Assembly (NCBI RefSeq): GCF_000236905.1
Contig: NC_016521.1
Coordinates: 620,001 to 684,000, forward strand
DNA from: Tetrapisispora phaffii CBS 4417
Taxonomy: Eukaryota; Ascomycota; Saccharomycetes; Saccharomycetales; Saccharomycetaceae
DNA: 64,000 bases
Reading direction: 5' to 3'
The position numbers and the translations under genes were made by a program. Below the pieces are notes generated by a model, which was not told the DNA's origin, searched no databases, and was given only the letters and a program-made list of their open reading frames with translations. Below are positions 30,085 through 42,997 of the stretch, one piece after another (position 1 is the first letter of the stretch; every line of letters begins with the position of its first letter).

Positions 30085-30887
30085 CTTGTACTGTGTTCAC
30101 CAAGATCCTCGTTTCTTATATCTGAGCTCTTCTTATGGATATCTTTAATGGATTGAACATTATTTTACGTATAAATGTTACTATATTCAAATTTATATGT
30201 ATATATAAATAAATATCCATCCATCGATGTAGAACTTAAATTTTAACCTAGATGTCCATAGGTAGAATAATTTCCACAATACAACCGCGTCTCATCTCAT
30301 CTCATCGCATATTTGAGTAAAAATATTGATATTGAAAAATTTTCAAAGCGCTATAAAATATGTACCTTCGTATTACACGATGCGTTAATACTATAGAAAT
30401 TTATAAGGTAACTAACTCTTCAATCCATCATCGCCCATATTAATGTCATCAATTTAATTACTGACATGATTGGATGTGCAAAGTGATTTAAGTGATTAGC
30501 TATTTAGAATAATTTAATTAATAATAGTGATATGTGTATTCTATCTACCTAACTAGTTTGCAGATACTTAAAAATATACTAATGTACAACTGTTTTATAT
30601 TAAACAAAAAGAAATATTAACAATATAATAATAATTTTTTTGATGGAAATTTGTATTTTTGGAAATCTTTCTTTCAGAAATAGTGGTTTCTTAATCTTCC
30701 AAACCTTGATTTTATGATTTCATGCAAAATTTAAAAGAGTAAAAGAAGTAAAATAGATTATAAAAAAAGCCATCTTTTATCTTCATGGTTTAATCATTAA
30801 TATTATAATGAAAAAGGGAATAACAAAGAACATGAAAATATCGATAACATTGATAGCAAAATAGTAAATAGAATACTATTGAACGAT
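30085..30887. promoter_or_regulatory. NOC2 promoter with PAC and RRPE; DED1 3' region
   Basis: Reading toward NOC2 (minus strand), the RRPE core GAAAATTTTTCA lies at 30333-30344 and a triple GATGAG run ending in GCGATGAG (PAC) at 30291-30308, 207-260 bp before the NOC2 start. The remainder up to 30887 is AT-rich and includes the DED1 3' region. GEP3, which lies here in S. cerevisiae, is not present. Confidence 0.65.
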
Positions 30888-32816
<1,929 letters not shown>

Positions 32817-33233
32817 TTAAAAGAGCAAGAAAAGATATGATGTAAATATGAAGAAGTAGGTATATATATACGTATACTTATATTGTATGTCTAGATGTGT
32901 ATGTATCTAATGAAAAATATTGAATTCGAATGAAGTTAAATTAAAGACGATGAATTAACGGTGTTAGATTATAATAGAGATAGAGATAGAGAGTTGAGAT
33001 AGTGAGACAGAGTAAGACAGAAGTAACAATTTTCACTTCCATTAACTTACTACATAAAGAAGTTAACCAGACAGTCAGTGAGTGTTGTTGAAAAAAATTA
33101 TTCACAATTTCACATACACAGCACAGCACAGCATTATTATTAATGATGAGGAATAGTGGATGGCAGAGTTTTCAAAAGAAAAATTGTCAGGGAACGCGAG
33201 AGAGAGCAGAAGAACAAAAGAAAAAAACCAAAA

Positions 33234-33261
33234 TGAAAAATTTGAAATGAAAAATTTGAAA
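33234..33261. repeat. Two exact copies of a 14 bp RRPE-like unit
   Basis: The unit TGAAAAATTTGAAA occupies 33234-33247 and 33248-33261 without any difference. It contains the AAAAATTT core of the RRPE motif and lies 460-490 bp upstream of DED1. Confidence 0.7.
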
Positions 33262-33301
33262 AGTATCATGAGCAACGAGGTATATAATGTGTAGATTCAC
33301 A

Positions 33302-33325
33302 GACGCACCGACGCACCGACGCACG
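33302..33325. repeat. Triple 8 bp repeat (GACGCACC)
   Basis: Three head-to-tail copies are present, the third ending in G instead of C. It lies in the GC-richer core between DED1 and MRP51. Its function is unknown. Confidence 0.75.
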
Positions 33326-33944
33326 TCCACCGTTACAAGAAAGGGATTGCTTTGCTGTATCCGTTTGTGTATTGTATGTTGGTCTGTTTACTTGGGCTTG
33401 CTGGTTGACCGCCTTCAGTCGTTTCAGACGGCCGGACCGCGTTATCTTGTTGCATAGTATTGGTTTAACGGTGGTGGATAGCACATTTACCATTCGGGAA
33501 GTGGTTCAAATTCGGTCGAGCGCTCGTAACAAATGCGGGAAGGGTGCAGCTATGTGGCGGGGTAACGGTATTGAGAGAGAATACGTCTTGTGGTTTTTTC
33601 AGTGTGTCGGGAGCGGGTAAAAGAAACAAGTTTGGTCTGGCAGGAGGGTAATGATCGGGTCACGTGGGTTCCCGTTATTTGTGATATTTTTTAGAGTCGA
33701 CAGTTTAGATAATTTCCTTTTTTCGTTGTAGTGTTAGTAGAGGTAGAGTGTGTGGTGATAATAAGAATTAGATAATTCGCAATAGCTTTTAAACAGGCGA
33801 TTAACACTGACAAACTAATAGGTGAAATGTAATTGATGTACCGATTGCATTTGTATCGTTACAATTCACCTTCTATTTGAATTCCTATATTGGCAGAGAA
33901 AACACGGAGACTTACTCGGGCACGTCTATATATATGGTCACAAG

Positions 33945-35060
33945 ATGTCTCACCTGTCGAATCTGCTAAGGAACTCAAGGCTGGCTCATTTGCCAAAGAC
34001 AAATAAACCATTGGTCTCTACAAGTGATAAATATTTTTATCCAACGCATCAGATTATTGAAACTAAACCAGCGTTGCTGCATAGAAATGAATGGGGTTTG
34101 AAATCAACTATTCCAGGAAGAAAATCTTCGTCAGATTATGATTCTTCAAGAAACAAAATCAAACGCACAAAGTATCTAGTGTTCAATGAATTGGATACAT
34201 TGGAGAGAATAACCACTTTCGAAAAGCTAGGTAACTCTCAATACAACAGATTGAGATTCAAGGAAATGAATCTTCATCCGACTTATAATCCAGGTGTGGT
34301 TAATCCTTTATTTTCAGGTGATTCGAGTTCAAAGGACCAATCTGCTCCATTATCATCCGTTTTAAATTTACAACCAGGAGCAAACAATACTGCGAAGATC
34401 AATAAACTGAAGGCAAAAAGATCTTATTTAAAAGAATGGATATTAGAGAATGATCCACAATCTTTGAAATATAAAAAATTTAATCTAAAAGACATGTCTG
34501 GAAAAATGNNACTGTACAATTTCTTGGAAATTGACGAGCAAATGAACAAAAATAATAAAAATCGCCAAAATTNNATTAACTTAAATAAACAAAATATGAG
34601 AAAGGTGATCGGCACAGGTGGATTGACTTATAACTTAAAAGGAAAATTGAAAAATTCTCCAAATGGCATAGTTCAAAAGACAATTGTTCCAGGTAGATTT
34701 ATTAACGTAGACGGATTCGATAGACTTGCTGCAATTGGTGGGTTCATCTCCAATGCAAGCTCATCCTCGCCGATGAGTTCTCAGGTAGTTCACAATATGG
34801 GTGACTTTATTAGACAACAAAAATTTCCATTCGAACTTCAACATGCAGCTGTTCAAGGTAATGGTAAAATAGTCATCAAGTCGAAAGTGGTAAATGATTA
34901 CTTGAATCAGATGAATAAAGACAGAATCAACGTGGCAACTCGTAGATATGAACAGAATCCAAAGAAATTCAATAGAAAAGGAAACACGGGTTCGAGTTCA
35001 AGTGCTGACACAGTCAAACAAGCTGAAGAATTATTAAAAATTCTAACAAAGTTTGAATAA
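33945..35060 (+). CDS. MRP51: Mitochondrial small-subunit ribosomal protein Mrp51 (bS1m)
   Basis: Mrp51 is a 37S subunit protein needed for translation of mitochondrial mRNAs through their leaders. The 371 residues resemble S. cerevisiae Mrp51 (344). The conserved N-terminal block runs from LLRNSRLAHLPK through the segment with KPALLHRNEWGLKSTIPGRK. The C-terminal part has GRFINVDGFDRLAAIGGFIS and HAAVQGNGKIVIKSKVVNDY. Two pairs of undetermined bases (NN at 34509-34510 and 34573-34574) leave two residues undefined but do not break the frame as written. The ATG at 33934 upstream is out of frame. It sits beside DED1 as MRP51 sits beside DBP1 in S. cerevisiae. Confidence 0.93.
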   Translation: MSHLSNLLRNSRLAHLPKTNKPLVSTSDKYFYPTHQIIETKPALLHRNEWGLKSTIPGRKSSSDYDSSRNKIKRTKYLVFNELDTLERITTFEKLGNSQYNRLRFKEMNLHPTYNPGVVNPLFSGDSSSKDQSAPLSSVLNLQPGANNTAKINKLKAKRSYLKEWILENDPQSLKYKKFNLKDMSGKMXLYNFLEIDEQMNKNNKNRQNXINLNKQNMRKVIGTGGLTYNLKGKLKNSPNGIVQKTIVPGRFINVDGFDRLAAIGGFISNASSSSPMSSQVVHNMGDFIRQQKFPFELQHAAVQGNGKIVIKSKVVNDYLNQMNKDRINVATRRYEQNPKKFNRKGNTGSSSSADTVKQAEELLKILTKFE

Positions 35061-35434
35061 GCAAAAATATTCTAAGTCGTCAAGACTCCCATCAATAATT
35101 GGTTACTTTAATTAATCGAAAACGCTAACATATATAAATGTAGCCAAGGCTCACTAAATATTCATGTATATAACAAAAGAATACATTCGTTACTTCAATA
35201 GAAATCTGTCTTATTCATAGATCTAGATACTGTTCCTTTTATGAGTGTCTTTGGTTTTTAACTTCTACTACTTCTCCGCCCATGTGTTTTTCAGAGATTA
35301 GAATAATCAAAAAAAATAGATGAGCTTAAAAAGACCCATCTCGTTAAATATTTGATACATTGCTAGATAGTTAGATAACTATATACTCCAATTGTTATAG
35401 CTTAATAGAGCCGGGTTGTTCAGAAGCGTAGACT
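35061..35434. other. MRP51-MRM1 spacer
   Basis: The 374 bp between two tandem plus-strand genes holds the MRP51 3' end and the MRM1 promoter. No further feature is seen. Confidence 0.5.
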
Positions 35435-36679
35435 ATGAATTTTGCAAGAAATAGTAGTAATGGGAAACAGCTATTGTATATCTTTAAAAGAGGTTTAGCT
35501 GCTCGCCCAGCATTTAAACCATCTAATGTTAAAAATGAAACGAAGGCAACGTTCGATAATAATATTTTAATCAAAGAGAGAAACAGAAAGAAAAGATGGG
35601 AAATTGAGAATGTATCGAAGGATGATTTTTTCAAGAAATATGCACATATTCATGCAAGACAGAAAAGGGAATCACCCAGACATTCAAAAGCCAAATATGA
35701 AACGACTTCTCCACCAAACAGAAACTCTTACAAAAAAAAGTTACGAAGTGACCTATTTGTGAATCCGCTTGTGGAATATATATATGGTAGAAATACTATT
35801 GTTGCAGCTTTGAATAATCCAAAGAGAGAATATTTTACTTCGCTCTATTATTATGGCTCTGCCTTTGAAGAATTACCTACAGACATTAGGGATAAGTGTG
35901 AAGAATTAAATGTCAAACGGATAGCTGTTGATAAACATAGATTAAATATTCTCACAAATAATGGGGTACATAACAATTTAGTACTAGAAACAAAGCGATT
36001 ACAACCACCTGAAGTGACATACTTGGGGGAATGTGATGAAGAACGTTCTGAAGCCCAATTAGTTTGTAACGAAGAACCTGTGTTCACTAACGACGATGAA
36101 GAAACTACAAGGTCTTTCGACGTTCAGACAATGAAGTACTTGAAAGATGAGAAGAGAAACAAGAAATTTCCATTGGGGTTATACTTGGATGAAATTAGTG
36201 ATCCACATAACATTGGATCGATTATTAGAAGTGCGTATTTTCTTGGTGTTGATTTTATATTAATGTCAAGAAAGAACTGCAGTGCATTGACCCCGGCTGT
36301 CAATAAGACCAGTAGTGGTGCCATTGAACTAATGCCAATATATTACGTTGACAAGCCAATGAACTTCTTTGAAGAGAGCCGTAAAAACGGATGGTCATTT
36401 GTGTCGAGTTATTTAACAGACATGAAAGGCAGCACTAAGAAACACATTCAAAAAGAACAAATTCTAGAACTAGAAGATCTTGGAGGAATATGTAATGAGA
36501 TGCCAGTTATATTAGTCGTTGGCAGTGAAAGCAAAGGTATCAGAACGAATCTAATCATGAGAAGTGATTTCTTTGTACAAATCCCATTTGGGAGGTCCAC
36601 TGACGACTCAAATCAAACAATCGACTCGTTGAACGTCGGTGTTGCAGCTGCACTATTAATTAATAACATAATAAGATGA
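35435..36679 (+). CDS. MRM1: Mitochondrial 21S rRNA ribose 2'-O-methyltransferase
   Basis: Mrm1 (Pet56) methylates a conserved guanosine in the peptidyl transferase centre of mitochondrial 21S rRNA. The 414 residues match S. cerevisiae (412). The C-terminal half is a SPOUT (SpoU/TrmH) domain with its three motifs: DEISDPHNIGSIIRSAYFLG (motif 1, residues about 250-270), VILVVGSESKGIRTN (motif 2, near 363) and IPFGRSTDDSNQTIDSLNVG (motif 3, near 385). An N-terminal substrate-binding fold contains FVNPLVEYIYGRNTIVAAL. The first 40 residues are basic with few acidic residues (MNFARNSSNGKQLLYIFKRG), consistent with import into mitochondria. Confidence 0.96.
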   Translation: MNFARNSSNGKQLLYIFKRGLAARPAFKPSNVKNETKATFDNNILIKERNRKKRWEIENVSKDDFFKKYAHIHARQKRESPRHSKAKYETTSPPNRNSYKKKLRSDLFVNPLVEYIYGRNTIVAALNNPKREYFTSLYYYGSAFEELPTDIRDKCEELNVKRIAVDKHRLNILTNNGVHNNLVLETKRLQPPEVTYLGECDEERSEAQLVCNEEPVFTNDDEETTRSFDVQTMKYLKDEKRNKKFPLGLYLDEISDPHNIGSIIRSAYFLGVDFILMSRKNCSALTPAVNKTSSGAIELMPIYYVDKPMNFFEESRKNGWSFVSSYLTDMKGSTKKHIQKEQILELEDLGGICNEMPVILVVGSESKGIRTNLIMRSDFFVQIPFGRSTDDSNQTIDSLNVGVAAALLINNIIR

Positions 36680-37767
36680 AGAGATAAAAATGCAATTGTG
36701 GTCGAACCTACCTTGATGACCGTATAAATAATTATATCAACACAATTTAGTACTTGTAAATAGCAACACAGCCCATACACTCGTATATATTTATGTAGTT
36801 CATTAAATGAATAACCCCTGACGTTTGTAAAATATACATTCTTGCAGACCATCGATATATTGTGACATATGTCTACTGTGTCGTGCTGTTGACATATCTC
36901 GTTCAAGATGATCTTCTTTTTCTCTATTTGTCGTTATTTCCTAAAACGGTCATATTTTTCAGATTTTCAATTCCTCGAAGAAAATGCAACGATATTACCA
37001 TTAATTCGGCTGCACAACATTTTCTCGAAGATACAAACTCACTTAAACCAAAAAAATACGAAATCATAAATTTTTCAGGATGAATTTACCTAGAAACACA
37101 GGTAGAACACTTACTTTTTTCGAAAACATAAATTTCGTAAAAATTGTAAAACCATAATGAATTTGTTCGTTGTTCTTCCCTTATAGTGTGTTGTGATAGT
37201 GGCTTGCTAGTTAAAATTTGTATAATCAATGATACTATTACTACTGACATAAGAAGCTTCATCCATAATTGAATAACAAATATATTGATAGTTTTTCACT
37301 CACCATAATTGTAAGCTACAGTGGAGATAGATCGTTTCTTAATGGAACTTGTTGTTTGTTGTGCGGCAGTTATATTATATTTGCTCTGAAATCTCAGTGT
37401 GTATCAATCGATTTTAACGTTTCATTGATTCTTTTACCTCTTTCAATTGATTCCAGTAAGGTGTTTCTTCCATGGTTTTCTGTTTTATCTGTTTTGGTAA
37501 CACGCATTCACATACAATCTTTCTCTCTCTCTTATTGTATATTTGTTCAATTCTGTTTAATATTGTTTCATTCAACAGTATCTTTTGAATTTTGTTTATT
37601 TTATTGTATCTTAGATACATATAGTTATTTAAACGTATATTTGATTAATTGTTAATTCATTGATTTTGTACTTTCAAAGTGTTATTAAAAAATATATACA
37701 TAGGAAGACATAGATAACCACAACTACTGTCTGAAAACAACAAAAAAACTATTGAGATCTTTCAATC
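36680..37767. promoter_or_regulatory. 1.1 kb upstream region of BFR1
   Basis: No gene is seen. Roughly from 37300 to 37660 the plus strand is conspicuously T-rich and A-poor, a composition often seen in long 5' leaders or promoters of well-expressed yeast genes. I found no GTATGT/TACTAAC pair for a leader intron. In S. cerevisiae HIS3 and others lie between MRM1 and BFR1; they are absent here. Confidence 0.45.
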
Positions 37768-39206
37768 ATGTCAGCTGAGTCAACTCACAACAAGAACAAT
37801 AATAACAAAATTAAGCGTCCTGATGTTGCTGTCAGAGATAGAAAGTTAGACACTCTAAATGTTCAATTGAAAAAGATTGATAACGAAATTGCTATCTTGA
37901 AAAAACAAATCGATCAAACTCAAGTTAATGATGTTCAACAAGATGAAAGAAATAAGTTAAACACCAAAACTAAAGAAATCATCAAGACTCAAGCTGAATT
38001 GAAAACTAAGAGAAATGCTATTTTTGAAAACATCAAATTGTTGGATTCTCAAATCAAGAGAAAGACTGCTGAAATTGATGAAAAATTAGGTTCTTCTTCA
38101 GCTGCTAAGAAAAACAAGAGTAGATACAACTCTGCTGCTGACATCAAATTGAGATTAGTCGAAATTGATGAGGCTATTTCTAGTGGTGAGTTATCCTTAG
38201 TTGAAGAAAAATTATTAGTCAAGGAGTCTCAACAATTGAACAAGTTGCAAAAAGATTTGTCGTTGGTGGAACCAATTAAGAAGTCCATTGAAGAAGACAG
38301 ATCTAAGATTGCTGAAATGAAAGAAGAACTGAATGCTATGAATCCAAAGGAATTATCAAGTCAATTCGATGAAGCTCAAAAACAATTAAATGCATTACAT
38401 GAAAAGACCCAGGGTGTCTACGATAAGAGAAATACCTTATTTAATAAGAGAAGTTTATTATATAATAAGAGAGATGAAATTTACCAACAAATTAGAAAGA
38501 TTAGACAAGATTTCGATAACGAATTTAAAGCATTCAGATCAAAGCTTGAAAATGAAAGATTAAAGAGAGAAGAAGATGAAAAATTGTCCAAGATCATAGA
38601 AGAAAAAGAAGAAAAATTATCCAAGTTACAGGATAAATTATTACATGCTAAGCAACCAGCTTTCACCTTCGAAATTGAAGCCATTGAAAACTCTTTGACT
38701 GTCTTAGACCCATCATATGTTAAGCCAAAGAAAGAGATTTTTGAACAAGAAAGCTCTTTAGCTACTTCTGCTCCAGTTAGAAAGGTTGAAAATGATTTAG
38801 TTCCAATTAAGAAAGAAAATGATGATATTTTCTACAACACTGTACCATCTAAGTCTAAGAAATTCAAGAAAAAGAACCAAAACAAGCAAGCTCAAGCTGC
38901 TACACTTTCGGCCGATGGTAAATTCTCCTTAGAACCAACTTTAATTGCCACTTTAGCTGAATTAGATGTTACTGTACCAATCTCCCAAGATGATGTTTCT
39001 AAAACTATTGAACAATTAAAGAAGAAGCACGAAGATTTTGTTGCCAGACAAGATGAACAAACTGAAAAAATATTGCTGCTGCAGAAAAGGATATTGCTGC
39101 TATTGAACTTTCCTACAAAGAAAAGGAAGAAGCAATCAAGAAGGAATTGGAAGAAAAGAGAGCTGCTGAACAAGCTGAAAAGGAAATTGAAGCAGCTTCA
39201 GCTTAA
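37768..39206 (+). CDS. BFR1: mRNP/polysome-associated coiled-coil protein Bfr1, with a one-base frameshift
   Basis: Bfr1 is an ER- and polysome-associated mRNA-binding protein linked to the secretory pathway and P-bodies. It is almost entirely coiled coil, and starts with the conserved IKRPDVAVRDRKLDTLNVQL. SLEPTLIATLAELDVTVPI near residue 390 is a strong Bfr1 signature. The frame is intact to about 39064. In the A-run 39065-39070 one A appears to be missing: the uninterrupted frame continues as an unrelated basic sequence to a stop at 39262-39264. The next frame over continues the lysine- and glutamate-rich coiled coil typical of Bfr1 (KKELEEK) and stops at 39204-39206. With one extra A the gene would have 479 codons, close to 470 in S. 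cerevisiae. A sequencing or assembly error is the likeliest cause; a real frameshift allele is possible. Confidence 0.93.
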
Positions 39207-39613
39207 TATTTCATGGCTATTTAATATGTTTAACCTTTTCTCGCATGCATTCCATGTTGCTTAACACTTATTCAAAGGTGATTGTCTACCAATTTATTTA
39301 GATATTGATTATAGGAAAAGGAACATCAAGAAAATTTTAAGTGCTCTCGATGTATACATTTCCATTATATAGTGTAAATAATTTAATATCTTGTAATTAA
39401 AATCAATTTTATTAACTTGTCAATTTTTCTTCACTAACGATGACTTAAACAATGATTTAACGTTTAGTGCTAAAATAATTTAACGAAGCAAAATTTCAGT
39501 AAAAAATATGAAAAATTATAAAACATATGTAGAACTATAACATGGTATTAAGTTCAATGTATTCATTCAGTCATTTATTTAAAGATTAAAAAACATTAAT
39601 GGTACATGCTAAA
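39207..39613. other. Convergent BFR1/BZZ1 spacer
   Basis: No gene is seen in this AT-rich stretch. It is a junction relative to S. cerevisiae, where BFR1 (YOR198C) and BZZ1 (YHR114W) are on different chromosomes. Confidence 0.5.
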
Positions 39614-41518
39614 TTATTTACAATAACTAGAGGGAAATAAACCCTTAATTCCATTTAATTCACCAAATGTCCAACCGCTACCATCATCTCCTTTAATGAC
39701 CGTAATGGTATCTCCCACAGAAATACTGATTTCATCATCACCTTGTGCTTCATAATCATATAGAGCTTGTACCTTTCTTGTTGTGGTAGTCTTCCTCCTC
39801 GATGGTGGTGCAACTGGCGCAGGACCTCTACTTTCTTGAGTTTTGATTTCCACGTAAGAAGTTGGAACCAATCCTTCTTCCCCAGTTGTATTATTTTTTA
39901 TTCTAGTCCAACCCGAACCAGTGTCAGCCTGAACTAAAGATATGGAGTCTCCTACATCAATCGAGATCTCATCTGCATCTTGTTTATTATATTGATACAA
40001 GACTTTATTAGAATTTGAAGATGAGCTGCTTTTAATTACTGCTTGAGGGGCTTTAATTGAGGTTGTATCCGTTGTATAGGTTGATGTTGAATCGTCGTTT
40101 TCGGAAATATTAGAAATTCCATTATCGTGATCTTCGTTAGAGTGAACCGATTTATGACTTAATCCACTAAACAAAGAAAGATGACCTTTAGAGCTTTTTG
40201 AGTGACTTCTTGAGACCAAAGAAGGCGAATCATTACTTAATAAACCTCCAGTTAAACTTTTAAAAAATGTTCCTCTCTTCTTTTGTGAGGAAACATTTAT
40301 ATTATCTATAGATAAATCAAATTCGGAAGGAGTATTGTTTTGAATACTTTCCATTTCAACTTCTGCTTTTAATTTCAATGTTTCATGACTAGTGAATGGA
40401 GCCATAACATTTAAATAATTTTTCAATACTTCATACAATTCTTGGCCTTGGTTTTCACCTTCCTCACTTTTGATTTTCTTTTTTGAGCATTTAACTTTGA
40501 CAATTGTGATAATTCTGTTTTGCTTGGTCATCATGAGTATTGAAGTCTTTTTAGCTCTAGCTAATTTAAGTCTCAGGTCATTTGCTTCGACTTCAGATGG
40601 AACAGAGAATTTCTCATCATCATGCCAAACTTGAGAAGGTTTGTAAACATAATCAGCTGGCTCCTTCCATAACCTAACATTATGTTTGATAAACATCGCA
40701 GTACTTAGATGGGGTTTATTTTGAGTGACAACTGAATCGGAAGCATCCATCCTGTTTTGTACAGTTGCTGCTAATGTACGTTCGTAAGAAGATGCCTTTC
40801 TCCAAATATCATTCAATAATAGAATACGCGATTCATTTAAATCTTGTAGTAAATCCAAACATTCTGGGACATCTTGGAAATAATACTTATCTTTAATTCT
40901 ATTGCTTTGATTAATTTTAATTAAATATGAATTTTTGGAAATATTCATCTCTGCCTCCTTTTCATTCAATTTATTCTGATTCTTGGTACCTGGGGATTTT
41001 GTATTTTTATTTCTTGCGTTCTCCATCGCCACACAAGATGCATCATAGTCCTTTTTCCCTTTTTCTAATTCTTGTACTGACGAGGTTTTCTTTTGGGTAA
41101 TTTCGTTTTGAAATGCTTCGATTTTAGTTAAAGTAATATCACATTTACCAAATAGTCCAGCAATTTGAGCTGCAACTTGAGACTCAAATTGTTGTCCCAA
41201 TTTACCATGATCCTTGGACACTAATTCAGTTTGAGTTAGAATCTCATTCCAAGTAACTACGGTAGCAGCTTCAATTGAACCAGGTGTAGTAGAAGGAGTA
41301 TCACCTACAGATAACCCCACAGTTGAAGCACTTTTCTTGTTGAAATATTCACTTGTCAACTGAGAAAGTTTCAAACTGTATTCTCTTTCAATTTCTGCTC
41401 GCTTCTTATAAAATGTTTCCAGTTCCCTTAACCATTTTATATTATTTTGTACCCATGAATGTGTATTCTTATATGAATCTTTCAATTCGTTACCGATCGA
41501 TAATTGAACAGTGCTCAT
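39614..41518 (-). CDS. BZZ1: F-BAR and SH3 protein Bzz1 (actin patch assembly)
   Basis: Bzz1 works with Las17/WASP and type I myosins at endocytic sites. The 634 residues match S. cerevisiae (633). The F-BAR domain covers about 1-280, starting LSIGNELKDSYKNTHSWVQN and containing the FCH block FYKKRAEIEREYSLKLSQL. A serine-rich linker follows (about 400-500). Two C-terminal SH3 domains are seen at about 503-556 (VLYQYNKQDADEISI ... GSGWTRI ... GLVPTSYVEI) and 578-634 (VQALYDYEAQGDDEISISVG ... GLFPSSYC). Both have the ALYDY-type, W and SSY/TSY residues needed to bind proline-rich partners. Confidence 0.96.
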   Translation of the reverse strand: MSTVQLSIGNELKDSYKNTHSWVQNNIKWLRELETFYKKRAEIEREYSLKLSQLTSEYFNKKSASTVGLSVGDTPSTTPGSIEAATVVTWNEILTQTELVSKDHGKLGQQFESQVAAQIAGLFGKCDITLTKIEAFQNEITQKKTSSVQELEKGKKDYDASCVAMENARNKNTKSPGTKNQNKLNEKEAEMNISKNSYLIKINQSNRIKDKYYFQDVPECLDLLQDLNESRILLLNDIWRKASSYERTLAATVQNRMDASDSVVTQNKPHLSTAMFIKHNVRLWKEPADYVYKPSQVWHDDEKFSVPSEVEANDLRLKLARAKKTSILMMTKQNRIITIVKVKCSKKKIKSEEGENQGQELYEVLKNYLNVMAPFTSHETLKLKAEVEMESIQNNTPSEFDLSIDNINVSSQKKRGTFFKSLTGGLLSNDSPSLVSRSHSKSSKGHLSLFSGLSHKSVHSNEDHDNGISNISENDDSTSTYTTDTTSIKAPQAVIKSSSSSNSNKVLYQYNKQDADEISIDVGDSISLVQADTGSGWTRIKNNTTGEEGLVPTSYVEIKTQESRGPAPVAPPSRRKTTTTRKVQALYDYEAQGDDEISISVGDTITVIKGDDGSGWTFGELNGIKGLFPSSYCK

Positions 41519-42014
41519 AGTTAAATTTACTCTCGATTAAACTGAATTTGAATACAAGGTAAACTAAAAGTGGCCTACAACAATTAACTCTAATTTATGA
41601 ATTTCAATTACAAAAGTTTCGAATTGGTATATATTAACTATATTTCATAACAATGAATATGCATAAACCCATTTGTAAATTCTTATATCTGTACTAATAG
41701 GCTCGTAATTTCAACGGGGCATAAAGCGATTGATTTTTCAGGTTTTCACATATCTGCTATAGTGGTGTTAAAAGATTGAAACTAAAAATGAGAATGTACG
41801 TAAAGATCATCTAACTACAAATATTTAGAATAGATAGAAATTATTTATTTGAGTTATTACTTGATGATAACCTAGAATAAAAGTTTCAATTTTAGGTCCA
41901 CATCTGTAACAACTTTCTTTTCATTTCTAAAAAAAGGAATTGTATTATATACGCTGAATCATAAATAGACCATCATTATCGTAAACTGAAGAACACGAAT
42001 ATATATTACTACCA
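41519..42014. promoter_or_regulatory. Divergent BZZ1/TRS33 region
   Basis: Promoters of two outward-facing genes. No named motif beyond AT-rich tracts could be supported and no extra gene is seen. Confidence 0.45.
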
Positions 42015-42833
42015 ATGTCAACTCCGCCAATTCAAACTGGACAGGTTTTAACTAGTCAACAGAAAGCACAACAGTTTAAATTATTCGAGGACTCCTTGCC
42101 TAAAGTTAATCAATTAGCATTCCAGCTACTACTTAATGAAGTTGTACCATTATCGATGGCAGTTGAAGAAAAAGTATTTGATGATAAAATCCAAGTAAAT
42201 GAATCGGAAGACCAGACAAATCAAAAAGCTGAGGATGTAGATAATTCAGATGCTTCCAATATTACAAAGGATATCGAAGATAAACTTCATATAACTCCCG
42301 AATTGGATTTACCTTCACATGTGTTAATCCATCAGATTTCTACTACCAATGCTGAAAAAAGGGAAGGTGTAATAAAACGTTTACAATCTATTGGTTTTAA
42401 TATAGGTAGCAAGTTGACAGAATTATTAGTATTTAAGAACAACCCCAACATTCGATTTAAAGATGCAGAAGTGCTTCTAATAATGAAATTTATCTGTAGG
42501 GACGTGTGGAAACAAATTTACGGGAAACAAATAGACAATCTAAAGACTAATCATAGGGGTACTTTTTATCTCTTTGATTACGATTACAGACCAATTAGAA
42601 ATTTTGTAGTTGATGGGGACATCTCTGACCCAAGTCTTCTGGAGAAAGAAACATCATTAGCGCAACCCTTCTTAGAAATACCTATTGGTATCATAACTGG
42701 TGTGTTGTCTTCATTGGGTTTTAAATCAGAAGTAGTTGCATGCAAGGCATCATTTGTTGACAAACCAGATGGTACATCTAAATTAAACTTTCCAAAGGGT
42801 GTGAGTTTTCATATACAAATAGTGAATCAATAG
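42015..42833 (+). CDS. TRS33: TRAPP complex core subunit Trs33
   Basis: Trs33 is a Bet3-fold subunit of the TRAPP complexes, the exchange factors for Ypt1 and Ypt31/32 in ER-Golgi and Golgi traffic. The 272 residues match the S. cerevisiae protein (268). The most conserved part, near residues 150-200, reads LLIMKFICRDVWKQIYGKQI then DNLKTNHRGTFYLFDYDYRP, nearly identical to S. cerevisiae. PFLEIPIGIITGVLSSLGF and FPKGVSFHIQI near the end are also conserved. The N-terminal third contains a variable acidic stretch. It neighbours AZF1, as YOR115C lies close to YOR113W. Confidence 0.96.
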   Translation: MSTPPIQTGQVLTSQQKAQQFKLFEDSLPKVNQLAFQLLLNEVVPLSMAVEEKVFDDKIQVNESEDQTNQKAEDVDNSDASNITKDIEDKLHITPELDLPSHVLIHQISTTNAEKREGVIKRLQSIGFNIGSKLTELLVFKNNPNIRFKDAEVLLIMKFICRDVWKQIYGKQIDNLKTNHRGTFYLFDYDYRPIRNFVVDGDISDPSLLEKETSLAQPFLEIPIGIITGVLSSLGFKSEVVACKASFVDKPDGTSKLNFPKGVSFHIQIVNQ

Positions 42834-42997
42834 TTATATCAGATAATAATAATTAACTTAAATCAGCATTACTTATAAATAAAGTATCCTTTAACACCTA
42901 ATGAATGATTACTTTTTGCTTAGTTTATAAACAAAGTATATATTAATAATGGGAATATATAAACAAATGAAACAAGTCTATTTCTACAAGCCAAGCT

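Noticed and set aside
33485..33530. GGTTCAAATTC, B-box-like, in the DED1/MRP51 region
   Set aside because: The putative T stem does not pair and no cloverleaf can be drawn.
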